32,660 nt of DNA from Salipaludibacillus sp. CUR1 (GTDB lineage: Bacteria > Bacillota > Bacilli > Bacillales > Salisediminibacteriaceae). The position numbers were made by a program, and so were the translations under genes. Below, piece after piece: positions 1 to 8,421 of the stretch. The stretch covers positions 1 to 32,660 of the forward strand of contig NZ_JAIWPE010000044.1 in assembly GCF_021028955.1 (NCBI RefSeq), read 5' to 3'. A model generated the notes under the pieces. That model saw nothing but the letters and a program-made list of their open reading frames with translations. It searched no databases and was not told the DNA's origin. Within the stretch, counting starts at the first letter, position 1. Each line of letters starts with the position of its first letter.

Positions 1-108
1 ACAAGGTCGTTATATGCCTCGTCCGCCTTTTTTTAAAATTAACCCAAAATATTGTTTACATATATTAACATTAGTGTATTTATTTTACTTACGTGCAATC
101 GTTATGGG
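1..108. repeat. Left copy of a 108-bp terminal inverted repeat
   Basis: These bases are the exact reverse complement of 32553-32660, checked block by block. After base 108 the two copies diverge: here ACAGACCCCCC follows, while the other copy reads TCTGTCCCCCC. The block is AT-rich and has no convincing gene. It may be the edge of a longer interspersed repeat at which an assembly contig stopped, or part of a genuine pair of inverted repeats. Confidence 0.95.
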
Positions 109-120
109 ACAGACCCCCCA
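105..120. repeat. G-run/C-run short motif, copy 1
   Basis: The bases TGGGACAGACCCCCCA form a GGG...CCC mini-hairpin with an ACAGA loop. Related motifs lie at 31661, 32314 and 32541. The motif sits exactly at the inner edge of the terminal repeat and just upstream of the first gene. Confidence 0.6.
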
Positions 121-168
121 GTTTTTTACACATACTAAACTGAGACTTTTGAAAGGAGTGAGTTGTTT

Positions 169-1407
169 ATGAATCTTCAGTCGGGAACGTATTACTGGCC
201 TGAGACTATACCGGACGCGCCGTCCTACCCTGAATTGGATGAGGATTTGAATTGTGATGTGCTGGTTATTGGCGGCGGTTCTTCGGGCGCTCAGTGCGCG
301 TATTATCTCGCTGATAAATGCCTGGATGTGGTGGTGGTTGAGAAAAACAGAATCGGCCACGGGAGTACGGCGGCTAATACTGCCTTAATTCAGTATGCGG
401 GAGAAAGGCTGTTCGGGGATTTAATTAATGCATTTGATACAGACTATATTGCCCGCCATCTCCAGCTTTGCCGTGATGCTATAAACGAGATCGAGGAGGC
501 GCAGACTATCTGCCCCGCCCCTTTCGATTTTAAACGGCGTAACAGCCTCTACCTTGCAAGTACCGAAAAAGATACCCCCAGGCTAAAAAAGGAAGCAGAT
601 CTGCTGAAGAAACACGGTTTTCCGCTCGATTTCTGGCTTAAAAAAGACATATCTGATAAATATCCTTTTTCGAGGGATTCGGCCATTTATTCATACGGAG
701 ACGGGGAACTGAACCCGTTTAAGTTTACCCATAGCCTGTTTCAATATGCCTTCCGGAAAGGGACCCCTATTTTTGAAAGAACAGAAGTGAATGGGATGGA
801 ACATAAAACTGATAAAGTGACTGTCCGGACTAAAAATGGCCATTTTATTCACGCGAAGAAGGTTATTATTTCAGCAGGTTATGAAGGAACCGATATTAAG
901 AAAGAAAAAAATACGGCTTTCGTGAGTACTTACACTGTCACTACAAAGCCGGTCACAAACTTATCAGAATGGCATGAACGATCCCTCATTTGGGAAACAG
1001 CCCGGCCATATACTTTTATCAGGACGACCGCTGACAACCGGGTGATTATCGGAGGGATGGACGAGACAACCGCTTATCCTGAAATCAGGGACAGCAAACT
1101 CATAAATAAACGGGATCTTCTTATTAAAGATTTTAACAGGTACTTTCCTTCAATTCATGTGGAGCCGGATTATTACTCGGCAGCTTTTTACGGAGGAACC
1201 CATGACGGTCTTCCAATTATTGGCGAGTACCCTGAATTTCCCCATACCATTTTCCTCTTTGGATTCGGAGATAACGGGACGGTTTACAGCATGATTCTCG
1301 CAAAACTAATCACGGAAAAAATAATTTCTGGAAAATCAGCAGATGCACAGCTTTACGCCCAGGACCGGCCGATGAGAAAAAAGCCTGCCGGCGCACCTTC
1401 TTCTTAA
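169..1407 (+). CDS. FAD-dependent oxidoreductase, DAO family
   Basis: A 412-residue cytoplasmic flavoenzyme of the D-amino-acid-oxidase/glycine-oxidase superfamily, whose members oxidise amines or amino acids using bound FAD. The N-terminal dinucleotide-binding motif VLVIGGGSSGAQ lies around residues 33-44 and ends in the expected acidic residue (VVVVEKNRIG). The following HGSTAANTAL stretch is the FAD-contacting segment seen in PuuB/YurR-like proteins. The C-terminal FGFGDNGTVYS segment closes over the flavin. No signal peptide is visible. I chose the ATG at 169 because AAAGGAG (152-158) lies 10 bases upstream; a TTG at 163 would be only 4 bases away. A strong hairpin terminator follows, so the gene is probably monocistronic. 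The substrate cannot be read from sequence; the family assignment is firm. Confidence 0.88.
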   Translation: MNLQSGTYYWPETIPDAPSYPELDEDLNCDVLVIGGGSSGAQCAYYLADKCLDVVVVEKNRIGHGSTAANTALIQYAGERLFGDLINAFDTDYIARHLQLCRDAINEIEEAQTICPAPFDFKRRNSLYLASTEKDTPRLKKEADLLKKHGFPLDFWLKKDISDKYPFSRDSAIYSYGDGELNPFKFTHSLFQYAFRKGTPIFERTEVNGMEHKTDKVTVRTKNGHFIHAKKVIISAGYEGTDIKKEKNTAFVSTYTVTTKPVTNLSEWHERSLIWETARPYTFIRTTADNRVIIGGMDETTAYPEIRDSKLINKRDLLIKDFNRYFPSIHVEPDYYSAAFYGGTHDGLPIIGEYPEFPHTIFLFGFGDNGTVYSMILAKLITEKIISGKSADAQLYAQDRPMRKKPAGAPSS

Positions 1408-1443
1408 TAAGATGTTTATGACGAGGTCCCCTTTAAACGTTTT

Positions 1444-1479
1444 GCCCCCGGAAGCCAGGCACAGCCTCCGGGGGCTTTT
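1444..1479 (+). terminator. Rho-independent terminator of the DAO gene
   Basis: A perfect GC-rich 9-bp stem, GCCCCCGGA (1444-1452) with TCCGGGGGC (1467-1475), is followed by TTTT. It lies 36 bases after the stop codon. Confidence 0.85.
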
Positions 1480-1602
1480 ATCCTGGCGATTGCCCTGAGC
1501 CTCGGCCGGACAGAGGAAAGCGCCCGCGCGGACTGATAGGTCGCATTCATAACGACACCCCGGCACTCACGCCCCGGATGGAAGGTACAATGGTAATTAA
1601 CG

Positions 1603-1636
1603 GCCAAAAAATAAGCTGCTTCACAGAGGAAGCAGC
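1603..1636 (-). terminator. Terminator of the HAD phosphatase gene
   Basis: Stem GCTGCTTC (1615-1622) pairs with GAAGCAGC (1629-1636) around a 6-base loop. On the minus strand it is followed by a T-rich run (TTATTTTTT). It lies 9 bases beyond the stop codon of the minus-strand gene. Confidence 0.8.
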
Positions 1637-1645
1637 GGACTTAAC

Positions 1646-2419
1646 TTATAATAATCCCATATGTTTTAAACCATGTACAATGCCATCATCATCTACATCT
1701 TTTGTTACAAATCCTGCAGCTTTCTTCACTTCCGGCAAAGCATTCCCCATGGCCACACTGTTATCTGTGAATTGAAGCATTTCTAAATCGTTTGGACCGT
1801 CTCCGAAAACATACACGTCTTCTCTTTTCATGTTCAGTCGATTCATCACAGCTTCAATACCTTTCGCTTTCGAACCTCCCGAAGGCAGAACATCCGTCGA
1901 GAATTCATGCCAGCGGATGAAATCAAACGCTTCAAACCTTTCCTCATATGGCTGTTGCTCATCTGCTGTACAAAATAATAACGCCTGGTAAATTTCCCGT
2001 TCTTCTAAGTAGGCCGGATCGTAAGCAGGATGTTCAAACTTCAGAGAGCCAATACTCGTTTCAATATGAGGGTGGTAAGGAATATTGGCTTTCATGTCTT
2101 CATGATCCATATAAACAACAGGGTGATCATGCTCTACCGCTGCCTCAGTAAAACGGGCTAATTCCTTCTTGTTTAGAGGATTCCTTACAATAGGATCGCC
2201 CTCTAATGCCACGTACTGGCCGTTAAAGCTTATAAAAGTATAGATTCCGAGCTTCTCGCGCAGTCTTTTATACATAAAAGGCGCCCTTCCAGTGGCTATA
2301 GCCACATAATGCCCCTCGTCTTTCAGCTGTTTTACCGCCTGTTCCGTTGTTGCAGGCAATGCCTTATCATGGTCGAGCAGTGTTCCGTCAATATCAAAAA
2401 AAATCAGTTTTTGTCCCAT
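1646..2419 (-). CDS. Cof-type HAD-superfamily phosphatase
   Basis: A 257-residue HAD hydrolase of the Cof/YkrA/YxeH type. These soluble Mg-dependent phosphatases typically act on sugar phosphates, FMN or nucleotide-derived phosphates. Motif I is FFDIDGTLLD at the N-terminus, with the first Asp as nucleophile and the second as acid/base. Motif II is the AIATGRAPF region. The motif III lysine and the motif IV FGDGPNDLEML segment, followed by SVAMGNA, are typical of the C2B-cap subfamily. The length is standard. The ATG at 2419 follows GAGG 6-7 bases upstream. A GTG at 2431 with an upstream GGAGAAG is a real alternative and would add four residues. The gene is convergent with the DAO gene. Its substrate is not predictable. 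Confidence 0.88.
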   Translation of the reverse strand: MGQKLIFFDIDGTLLDHDKALPATTEQAVKQLKDEGHYVAIATGRAPFMYKRLREKLGIYTFISFNGQYVALEGDPIVRNPLNKKELARFTEAAVEHDHPVVYMDHEDMKANIPYHPHIETSIGSLKFEHPAYDPAYLEEREIYQALLFCTADEQQPYEERFEAFDFIRWHEFSTDVLPSGGSKAKGIEAVMNRLNMKREDVYVFGDGPNDLEMLQFTDNSVAMGNALPEVKKAAGFVTKDVDDDGIVHGLKHMGLL

Positions 2420-2520
2420 TAATTTCCTCACCTTCTCCTCTCCTCTGATGCAATGCCCTCATTATAAGTGAATTTCCTCACATGAGGCAAGACTTCATGT
2501 GGCCTTTCAGGCAAAAACCA

Positions 2521-2548
2521 TTGTAGATTTTGTTTCAACTGTTATAAT
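2521..2548 (+). promoter_or_regulatory. Predicted sigma-A promoter of metA
   Basis: TTGTAG (2521-2526), a 16-base spacer and a perfect TATAAT (2543-2548). The leader of about 45 bases is too short for a SAM riboswitch or T-box. Confidence 0.55.
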
Positions 2549-2598
2549 AATGTTTATGAAAATTCTAAACGTTCAAACTTGTGCAGGAGGTGTTCCCA

Positions 2599-3513
2599 TT
2601 GCCAATTAATATACCAAAACAACTGCCGGCCGGAAAAGTTCTTGAAAAAGAGAATATTTTCATTATGGATGATGAACGGGCTGTCACACAGGATATTCGT
2701 CCTTTAAACATCGTCATCCTGAACCTTATGCCTGAAAAGCAGAAGACTGAAGCCCATCTGCTGCGACTTTTGGGGAACTCCCCCCTACAGGTAAATATTA
2801 CCTTCCTTAAAACAGTGACCTATGCGCCAAAAAATGTCAGTCAGTCCCATATGGAGGAGTTTTATGCTGACTTTTCCAGTATCCGTCACCGGAAATTTGA
2901 CGGAATGATCATTACCGGGGCACCAATTGAGCACTTTCAGTTTGAGGAAGTGAAATATTGGGAAGAGATGACAGAAATCATGGATTGGGCAGACGAGCAC
3001 GTCACATCCATTTTGCATATTTGCTGGGGTGCCCAGGCGGCACTTTACCACCATTTCGGAATTAATAAATTTCCTCTGCGTGAAAAATGTTCAGGCATTT
3101 TCCGCCACCGCATTTATAACGGTGAAAAGCATATTGAACTCCTCAGAGGATTTGATGATGAATTTATTGCGCCGCATTCCCGTTACACTAACCTTCCAGA
3201 AGAAGAACTGCGAGACCATGAAGAACTGGTTCTTCTCGCATCTTCAAAAGAAGCAGGTCCTTTCCTGATTATGTCGAAGGACGGCAAGCATATTATGGCT
3301 ACCGGTCACTTGGAATACGATACAACCACACTTAAAGAAGAATATGAGCGGGATCTGGACCGCGGGTTAAGCGTACGTATCCCAGCCCATTATTTTCCGA
3401 ATAATGACCCTAACGAAGAGCCGCTTAACAGATGGCGCTCCCATGCTCACCTGCTCTTCTCCAACTGGCTCAACTATTACGTGTACCAGCAGACGCCTTT
3501 CGAATGGGAATAG
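2599..3513 (+). CDS. metA: Homoserine O-acyltransferase MetA, probably acetyl-CoA specific
   Basis: MetA activates homoserine as an O-acyl ester at the start of methionine synthesis in the cytosol. The protein is 304 residues, against about 301 in Bacillus subtilis. The nucleophile is Cys142 in [11 protein letters not shown], and the GHLEY segment supplies His237 and Glu239. These two are shifted by +2 from the usual 235/237 because of a two-residue insertion near residue 174. Residue 111 is Glu ([12 protein letters not shown]). In this family Glu111 is known to favour acetyl-CoA and Gly111 succinyl-CoA, so despite the usual annotation this is probably an acetyltransferase. I chose the TTG start because AGGAGGTG (2585-2592) lies just upstream and it gives the conserved N-terminus PINIP. 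The in-frame GTG at 2581 lies before the ribosome site. Confidence 0.93.
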   Translation: MPINIPKQLPAGKVLEKENIFIMDDERAVTQDIRPLNIVILNLMPEKQKTEAHLLRLLGNSPLQVNITFLKTVTYAPKNVSQSHMEEFYADFSSIRHRKFDGMIITGAPIEHFQFEEVKYWEEMTEIMDWADEHVTSILHICWGAQAALYHHFGINKFPLREKCSGIFRHRIYNGEKHIELLRGFDDEFIAPHSRYTNLPEEELRDHEELVLLASSKEAGPFLIMSKDGKHIMATGHLEYDTTTLKEEYERDLDRGLSVRIPAHYFPNNDPNEEPLNRWRSHAHLLFSNWLNYYVYQQTPFEWE

Positions 3514-3627
3514 TCCCTTATACGAGCCGGGGATTAGACGTGCTTCTGTCGCCTTTTCACTTTAGTGCTTTGCTTTAAAAAAGTCCATTGTATATGTTCT
3601 AAAATAAAACGAAACAGGTGATAGACT

Positions 3628-5085
3628 ATGACAGAGCGTAATCGTACGATGATGCAGTTCTTTGAGTGGCACCTCGCTAATGACGGGGATCACTGGAACA
3701 GGCTCGCAATGCTTGCTCCAGAACTAAAGAAGCATGGAATAGATTCGGTATGGATCCCCCCTGCTGCAAAAGCAATCACGCAGGCTGATAACGGATATGG
3801 GATTTATGACGGATATGATTTAGGAGAGTTTGATCAGAAAGGGACCGTCAGAACGAAATACGGAACTAAAGATGAACTGCTTAAAGGTATAGACGCCTGT
3901 CATGAGGAAGGGATCAGCGTATATGCCGATGTGGTCATGAACCATAAGGCAGGCGCTGACGAGACTGAAGTTTTTCACGTCATTGAAGTCCATCCTGACA
4001 ACCGCTATGAAGAAATTTCGGATCCGTTTGAAATTGAAGGATGGACGAGGTTTCACTTCCCCGGCCGCCAGGGAGAATATTCAGATTTCACCTGGCATTT
4101 TTATCATTTCAATGGAACTGATTATAACGCAGCAGAAGATGAAACCGGTGTGTACAGGATTCTGGGAGACCATAAGCATTGGAACGAGCAGGTCGATGAT
4201 GAGTTCGGTAATTATGACTATTTAATGTTCGCCAATATTGATTATTATCACCCTGAAGTAAGAGATGAAATGATGCACTGGGGGAAGTGGTTTGCCGAAA
4301 CCACACGCGCTGACGGATACCGTCTTGACGCCATTAAACACATAAACCATGAATTCATAGCTGATTTTATCGCTGAAATGCGTGAGGAGTTTGGAGAGGA
4401 ATTTTATCTGGTAGGGGAATTCTGGAATCCCGATTTGGAAGCTTGCCAGAATTATCTGGATATCGTAGATTATCAGATAGACCTGTTCGATGTCCCTCTT
4501 CATTATAATTTTCATGAAGCTTCACACGCAGGAAAAGATTACGATCTAAGAGGAATCTTTAAAAATACTCTGGTCGGGACTCACCCTGACCACGCTGTCA
4601 CTTTCGTGGACAACCATGATTCACAGCCTCATGAGGCTCTCGAGTCATGGGTTGAAGACTGGTTTAAACCTCTTGCATATGCTCTTATCCTCTTGCGCCA
4701 GGACGGATTTCCGTGTGTTTTTTACGGAGATTATGTTGGAATAAACGGCGACCATCCTATTGCCGGAAAAAAAGAGCTTCTTGACCCTTTAATGGATGCC
4801 CGGTACCGCTACGCGTATGGAGAACAGCATGATTATTTTGATCACGGCAATACGATTGGCTGGGTAAGACTCGGCGACCTGGACATACCCGGATCGGGAT
4901 GTGCGGTCGTTTTATCCAATGGTGATGACGGCCATAAGAGAATGTTCACAGGGGAACACCGGGCGGGAGAAGTATGGATAGATATTACCAGCAATATCCC
5001 GGGAGAGGTCCATATTGATTCAGAAGGCTACGGTGATTTCCCAGTGATAGGCGGTACGGTGTCCGTTTTTATAAAACAAGACTAA
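3628..5085 (+). CDS. Intracellular alpha-amylase, GH13 (subfamily 5 type)
   Basis: A 485-residue alpha-amylase that hydrolyses internal alpha-1,4 bonds of glucans. The four GH13 regions are present: DVVMNH (101-106); GYRLDAIKH with nucleophile Asp234; VGEFW with acid/base Glu264; and FVDNHD with Asp331. The opening MMQFFEWH and the overall length match the liquefying-type GH13_5 enzymes. Unlike secreted relatives it has no signal peptide: the first 30 residues are charged and enter the barrel directly. It therefore probably degrades stored or imported maltodextrins inside the cell. The ATG follows a modest AGGTG ribosome site. No transporter or glycogen genes sit beside it, and I saw no clear terminator before the next gene. 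Confidence 0.92.
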   Translation: MTERNRTMMQFFEWHLANDGDHWNRLAMLAPELKKHGIDSVWIPPAAKAITQADNGYGIYDGYDLGEFDQKGTVRTKYGTKDELLKGIDACHEEGISVYADVVMNHKAGADETEVFHVIEVHPDNRYEEISDPFEIEGWTRFHFPGRQGEYSDFTWHFYHFNGTDYNAAEDETGVYRILGDHKHWNEQVDDEFGNYDYLMFANIDYYHPEVRDEMMHWGKWFAETTRADGYRLDAIKHINHEFIADFIAEMREEFGEEFYLVGEFWNPDLEACQNYLDIVDYQIDLFDVPLHYNFHEASHAGKDYDLRGIFKNTLVGTHPDHAVTFVDNHDSQPHEALESWVEDWFKPLAYALILLRQDGFPCVFYGDYVGINGDHPIAGKKELLDPLMDARYRYAYGEQHDYFDHGNTIGWVRLGDLDIPGSGCAVVLSNGDDGHKRMFTGEHRAGEVWIDITSNIPGEVHIDSEGYGDFPVIGGTVSVFIKQD

Positions 5086-5162
5086 AATTATGTGTAAAAA
5101 TCTCTTAATCTGTCTTCTGCTTCCTTGTTTTTGGGTACTATCACCCTAAGGAGGGAAATAGA

Positions 5163-6572
5163 ATGACTGCTGAACAAATTGGTTTTGCTTTTATTATTTT
5201 GGGTCTTTTTATCGTTATTGGAAAATGGATCCGGGTTTATACCCCGCTGTTACAACAGCTTTTTTTACCATCATCTATTATTGCAGGGATTATTGCCTTA
5301 CTGGTCGGCCCCGAAGTGCTTGGGCGTATTGTCGGGTTATTCACCGCAGAGGATAATATTTTTACCCAGGGGCTGATCAATGCAGCTACTCTTGAAGTAT
5401 GGGGTACACTGCCCGGGTTATTTATTAATATTGTTTTCGCTACGTTGTTCCTTGGTAAATCTTTACCAAGTTTAAGTAAAGTATGGCACATAGGGGGGCC
5501 CCAGGTCGCCATGGGTCAAATGGTTTCCTGGGGTCAATATGTGGTTGGCCTTCTGCTCGTACTGCTTGTTTTGACGCCCTACTTTGGCGTAAATCCTCTT
5601 GCTGGTGCGCTGATTGAGATCAGTTTTGTCGGTGGTCACGGAACGGCAGCCGGCCTCGGGGGCACGTTCGCTGAATTAGGATTTGAAGAAGGACAAGACC
5701 TTGCTGTAGGTCTCGCCACGGTCGGTATTCTTACCGGTGTTATCGTTGGTATTGTGCTCATTAACTGGGGGGCACGCTCAGGACGGGCTAAACATGTCGG
5801 CGGAGCGGCTAAGTTCTCCAGTGCCGGCCGAAACGGGATTGTGGAATTAGACAACCGTGACTCCGGCGCAGATATGACCACACGGCCGGAATCAATTGAA
5901 CCTTTATCTCTTCATCTTGCCTATGTAGGAATTGCTATTCTGATCGGCTGGCTTCTGCTTGAAGGCCTCATTCTGCTTGAAGCTTTTACATGGGGAGCAT
6001 GGACAGGAACTTACTTAATGATTTATGTGCCGTTATTCCCGCTTGCCATGGCAGGAGGAATTATTACCCAGGGCTTTTCAGATAAATTCGACAAATTCAG
6101 AATTATAGACCGGAAGATGATTAACCGGATCGGCGGGTTCTCGCTTGATGTCCTGATTATCAGTGCGTTAGCGACGATTTCTTTAGCTGTTATTGGAGAA
6201 AATATTGTCGCGTTCGTCTCTTTAGCGGTAGCAGGCATCATCTGGAACATCTTTGCTTTCCTTGTGCTGGCTCCTAAAATGATCCCTTCTTACTGGTTTG
6301 AGCGTGGTATAGGGGATTTTGGACAGGCAACGGGTATTACTGCTACGGGGCTTTTATTAATGAAAGTTGCAGACCCTGAAAACAAAACGCCGGCTCTTGA
6401 AGGGTTCGGCTATAAACAGATTTTGTTTGAACCTTTTGTAGGCGGCGGTCTCTTTACGGCAGCTTCTCTGCCGCTGATTTTCCAGTTCGGCCCGACAGCT
6501 ATCCTGATTTTGTCAGCTGTCGTCACGCTTTTCTGGTTAATCTTTGGTATACTTTATTTTGGAAGAAAATAG
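5163..6572 (+). CDS. gltS: Sodium/glutamate symporter, GltS family
   Basis: A 469-residue integral membrane protein with about ten to twelve hydrophobic segments. It resembles the ESS/GltS family, which takes up glutamate coupled to sodium. It shows the two inverted halves typical of the fold; each half carries a Gly-rich re-entrant stretch (GGHGTAAGLGGTF around residue 157, and GIGDFGQATGITATG around residue 381). It is longer than E. coli GltS (about 400 residues) because of a hydrophilic central loop around residues 205-240. The ATG is preceded by AAGGAGG (5148-5154) at good spacing. Glutamate is a common compatible solute and sodium coupling suits a salty or alkaline habitat, but substrate specificity is inferred only from the family. 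Confidence 0.85.
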   Translation: MTAEQIGFAFIILGLFIVIGKWIRVYTPLLQQLFLPSSIIAGIIALLVGPEVLGRIVGLFTAEDNIFTQGLINAATLEVWGTLPGLFINIVFATLFLGKSLPSLSKVWHIGGPQVAMGQMVSWGQYVVGLLLVLLVLTPYFGVNPLAGALIEISFVGGHGTAAGLGGTFAELGFEEGQDLAVGLATVGILTGVIVGIVLINWGARSGRAKHVGGAAKFSSAGRNGIVELDNRDSGADMTTRPESIEPLSLHLAYVGIAILIGWLLLEGLILLEAFTWGAWTGTYLMIYVPLFPLAMAGGIITQGFSDKFDKFRIIDRKMINRIGGFSLDVLIISALATISLAVIGENIVAFVSLAVAGIIWNIFAFLVLAPKMIPSYWFERGIGDFGQATGITATGLLLMKVADPENKTPALEGFGYKQILFEPFVGGGLFTAASLPLIFQFGPTAILILSAVVTLFWLIFGILYFGRK

Positions 6573-6628
6573 GTTGACAGATTTTTTCAGTCTGAGAGAG
6601 AGTCCTAAAATGGACCAGGAATAAAGAG

Positions 6629-6750
6629 ACTGGGACAAAAAAATAGTAATCAAAAAGATCAGCCGAACAAATTTTCGAATTTTGTTCGGCTGTTTTTTTG
6701 AGAAAAAGGAATGACTTCAGTCCGCCAGGCGTACGCTTACCCAGGGGCTT
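6629..6750 (+). repeat. Interspersed repeat, copy A
   Basis: It aligns over about 120 bases with 30873-30994. Shared blocks are CTGGGACAAAA, AGCCGAACAAA...TTTTGTTCGGCT, TTTTTTGAGAAAAAG and a CGCCAGG...CGCTT...CC-GGGG tail. Both copies lie immediately downstream of a transporter gene. Confidence 0.85.
6661..6698 (+). terminator. Terminator hairpin inside repeat copy A
   Basis: AGCCGAACAAA (6661-6671) pairs with TTTGTTCGGCT (6681-6691), followed by GTTTTTTT. It is well placed to end the gltS transcript. Confidence 0.8.
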
Positions 6751-6896
6751 ATACTTTTAAATATTTAATTTGCCGCGCTGCCTTCTGAGCGTGTCATATG
6801 GCCCGTTTAGTATTTCCACTCCCCGTCTTGAGCCATATTCACGGTTTATCACCCATTCAGCACGACCTGAGCGGCTCATTTCCTCCAGGTATCCTA

Positions 6897-6942
6897 AAAA
6901 GGAGGTGCCCTTAAAAGTTAGCTTTTAAAGGCACCTCCTTTT
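6897..6942 (-). terminator. Strong bidirectional terminator after thrD
   Basis: A nearly perfect 21-bp stem: 6897-6917 pairs with 6922-6942 around a 4-base loop, with A-rich and T-rich flanks on both sides. It starts 10 bases beyond the thrD stop codon on the minus strand. Confidence 0.9.
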
Positions 6943-6951
6943 CTTGCTTAG

Positions 6952-8313
6952 CTACTGTTTCACTGGAGTGAAGTAGGCGTGGTACAGACTTTGAACCGCC
7001 AAGTCTGCCTTATCTGCATCGACTCCAAACATCATACTTACTTCAGACGACCCTTGGTTAATCATTTTAATATTAACCCCTGCCTCCGATAATGCGGCCG
7101 TAGCCATCGAGGCAATGCCTACCGTCTGGTACATCCCTTCGCCTACTACCATAACCATTGCCAGGTCACGTTCTACCTGTACATCTTCAACAAACAGTTC
7201 AGTCCGGATCCTATGGAGAATCCTTTCTTCCTTGCCGTTCTTCAACTGGTGGTCCCGCAAGATAACTGACATATTATCAATGCCCGAAGGTGTATGTTCA
7301 AAAGAGACGCCTTCCCCTTCCAGGATTTCCAACAGATGTCTTCCGAATCCAACTTCCCTGTTCATTAAATACTTTGTGAGGTTAATACTGAGAAACCCTT
7401 TATCGCTTGCAATTCCGACTACCGGCAGACCTTCGTGGGAACGGTCAGAAACGATTCTTGTCCCTTCAGCTTCAGGATGGTTAGTATTCTTAACACAGAC
7501 CGGTATTTTTTTATTTACGACAGGCTGCAGAGCCTCATCATGAAAAACTGAAAAGCCTGAATAGGCGAGCTCCCGCATCTCCCGGTAAGTTATTTCTTTC
7601 ATCTCTTTTGGATCGTCTACTAAATTCGGGTTCACACTGTAGATTGAATCAACATCGGTGAAGTTCTCATACACTTCCGATTCAGTCCCTGCAGCAACAA
7701 TAGACCCTGTGATATCAGAACCTCCTCTTGGAAAGGTAACGATATGGCCCATTTTTGAATAACCGAAAAATCCGGGGATAACAAGGATACCGCTGCGATC
7801 CCTTAATTTAGACAGCTCCTCGTATGCTTCCGGCAATATTCTGGCATTCCCAGGCTGGTCTGTAACTATGATTCCTGCTTCATCAGGAGAAACATAATGA
7901 GCCTCTTCTCCAAGCTGATTAAAAAAAGCTGCCATAAGCTTGGCATTCTGGTTTTCTCCGCTAGCCTTCAAAGCGTCCAATAATCTGTCCGGGTCCTCTT
8001 TATATGACTCAATTAGATCTTTTAAATGGCCTTTTATTTCTGATAATAATCCGCGGTCCAGATTAAGTTCTTCCACAATATCTGCAAAGCGTTCCACGAC
8101 TTGGGATAACGCATTTTCTTTATTGTTACCTTGGATAACCTCATTGGCCAAAGAAATCAGCAAATCGGTCGTTTTAATATCTTCCGGATTCCGTTTACCC
8201 GGGGCAGATACAACAACTACTTTACGCTGTTTATCAGCTAGAACGATATTAGCCACCTTCTTAAATTGAGTACCATTGGCCAGCGAGCTTCCTCCAAATT
8301 TGACTACTTTCAT
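6952..8313 (-). CDS. thrD: Aspartate kinase, ThrD/YclM type
   Basis: It phosphorylates aspartate, the first step towards lysine, threonine and methionine. The protein is 453 residues, like B. subtilis YclM (aspartokinase III). The N-terminal MKVVKFGGSS is the ATP/aspartate motif, FPRGGSDITG is the second substrate-binding motif, and YSVNPNLVDDP follows. Two C-terminal ACT domains occupy roughly residues 300-453; the segments FGRHLLEILE and INQGSSEVSMMFGV mark them and imply feedback inhibition by an end product. I chose the ATG at 8313 because AAGGAG lies 10 bases upstream and the protein then begins with the conserved MKVVKFGG; an upstream extension to 8352 is non-homologous. It has its own promoter and terminator. 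Together with metA at 2.6 kb, it gives the window two steps of aspartate-family synthesis in separate units. Confidence 0.94.
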   Translation of the reverse strand: MKVVKFGGSSLANGTQFKKVANIVLADKQRKVVVVSAPGKRNPEDIKTTDLLISLANEVIQGNNKENALSQVVERFADIVEELNLDRGLLSEIKGHLKDLIESYKEDPDRLLDALKASGENQNAKLMAAFFNQLGEEAHYVSPDEAGIIVTDQPGNARILPEAYEELSKLRDRSGILVIPGFFGYSKMGHIVTFPRGGSDITGSIVAAGTESEVYENFTDVDSIYSVNPNLVDDPKEMKEITYREMRELAYSGFSVFHDEALQPVVNKKIPVCVKNTNHPEAEGTRIVSDRSHEGLPVVGIASDKGFLSINLTKYLMNREVGFGRHLLEILEGEGVSFEHTPSGIDNMSVILRDHQLKNGKEERILHRIRTELFVEDVQVERDLAMVMVVGEGMYQTVGIASMATAALSEAGVNIKMINQGSSEVSMMFGVDADKADLAVQSLYHAYFTPVKQ

Positions 8314-8352
8314 CTGTCTAAAACTCCTTCTATACAGTAATTTTGTCCTCAC

Positions 8353-8374
8353 ATAAAATACAATTGTGTTTTAT
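8353..8374. promoter_or_regulatory. 22-bp near-perfect palindrome in the thrD leader
   Basis: ATAAAATACAATTGTGTTTTAT differs from its own reverse complement by a single mismatched pair. It lies between the predicted promoter and the ribosome site of thrD, a position suited to a repressor. It may equally be a chance AT-rich palindrome. Confidence 0.4.
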
Positions 8375-8392
8375 CAGTAGAAATGTAAAATA

Positions 8393-8421
8393 AGTATACT
8401 AGATTCATCTTCTCCCGGCAA
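8393..8421 (-). promoter_or_regulatory. Predicted sigma-A promoter of thrD
   Basis: On the minus strand: TTGCCG (8421-8416), a 17-base spacer and TATACT (8398-8393). It lies about 80 bases upstream of the start codon, which gives a short leader of about 70 bases. Confidence 0.65.

Larger units (their letters stand above)
6573..6951. other. Intergenic stretch with repeat and two terminators
   Basis: This convergent intergenic region has no credible gene. It holds the shorter copy of an interspersed repeat (6629-6750), whose hairpin probably terminates gltS, and the strong terminator of thrD (6897-6942). Between them, 6751-6890 has no recognisable coding content. It includes a 22-base string at 6858-6879 that recurs, slightly altered, at 8588-8611. 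Confidence 0.7.

Noticed and set aside
1480-1600. GC-rich segment after the first terminator as a possible structured RNA
   Set aside because: It has scattered GC-rich words that resemble worn Bacillaceae repeats, but no stable paired architecture that I could trace and no second copy here.
2450-2598. SAM riboswitch or T-box upstream of metA
   Set aside because: The interval from promoter to start codon is about 45 bases, with no S-box core, no T-box sequence and no antiterminator/terminator pair.
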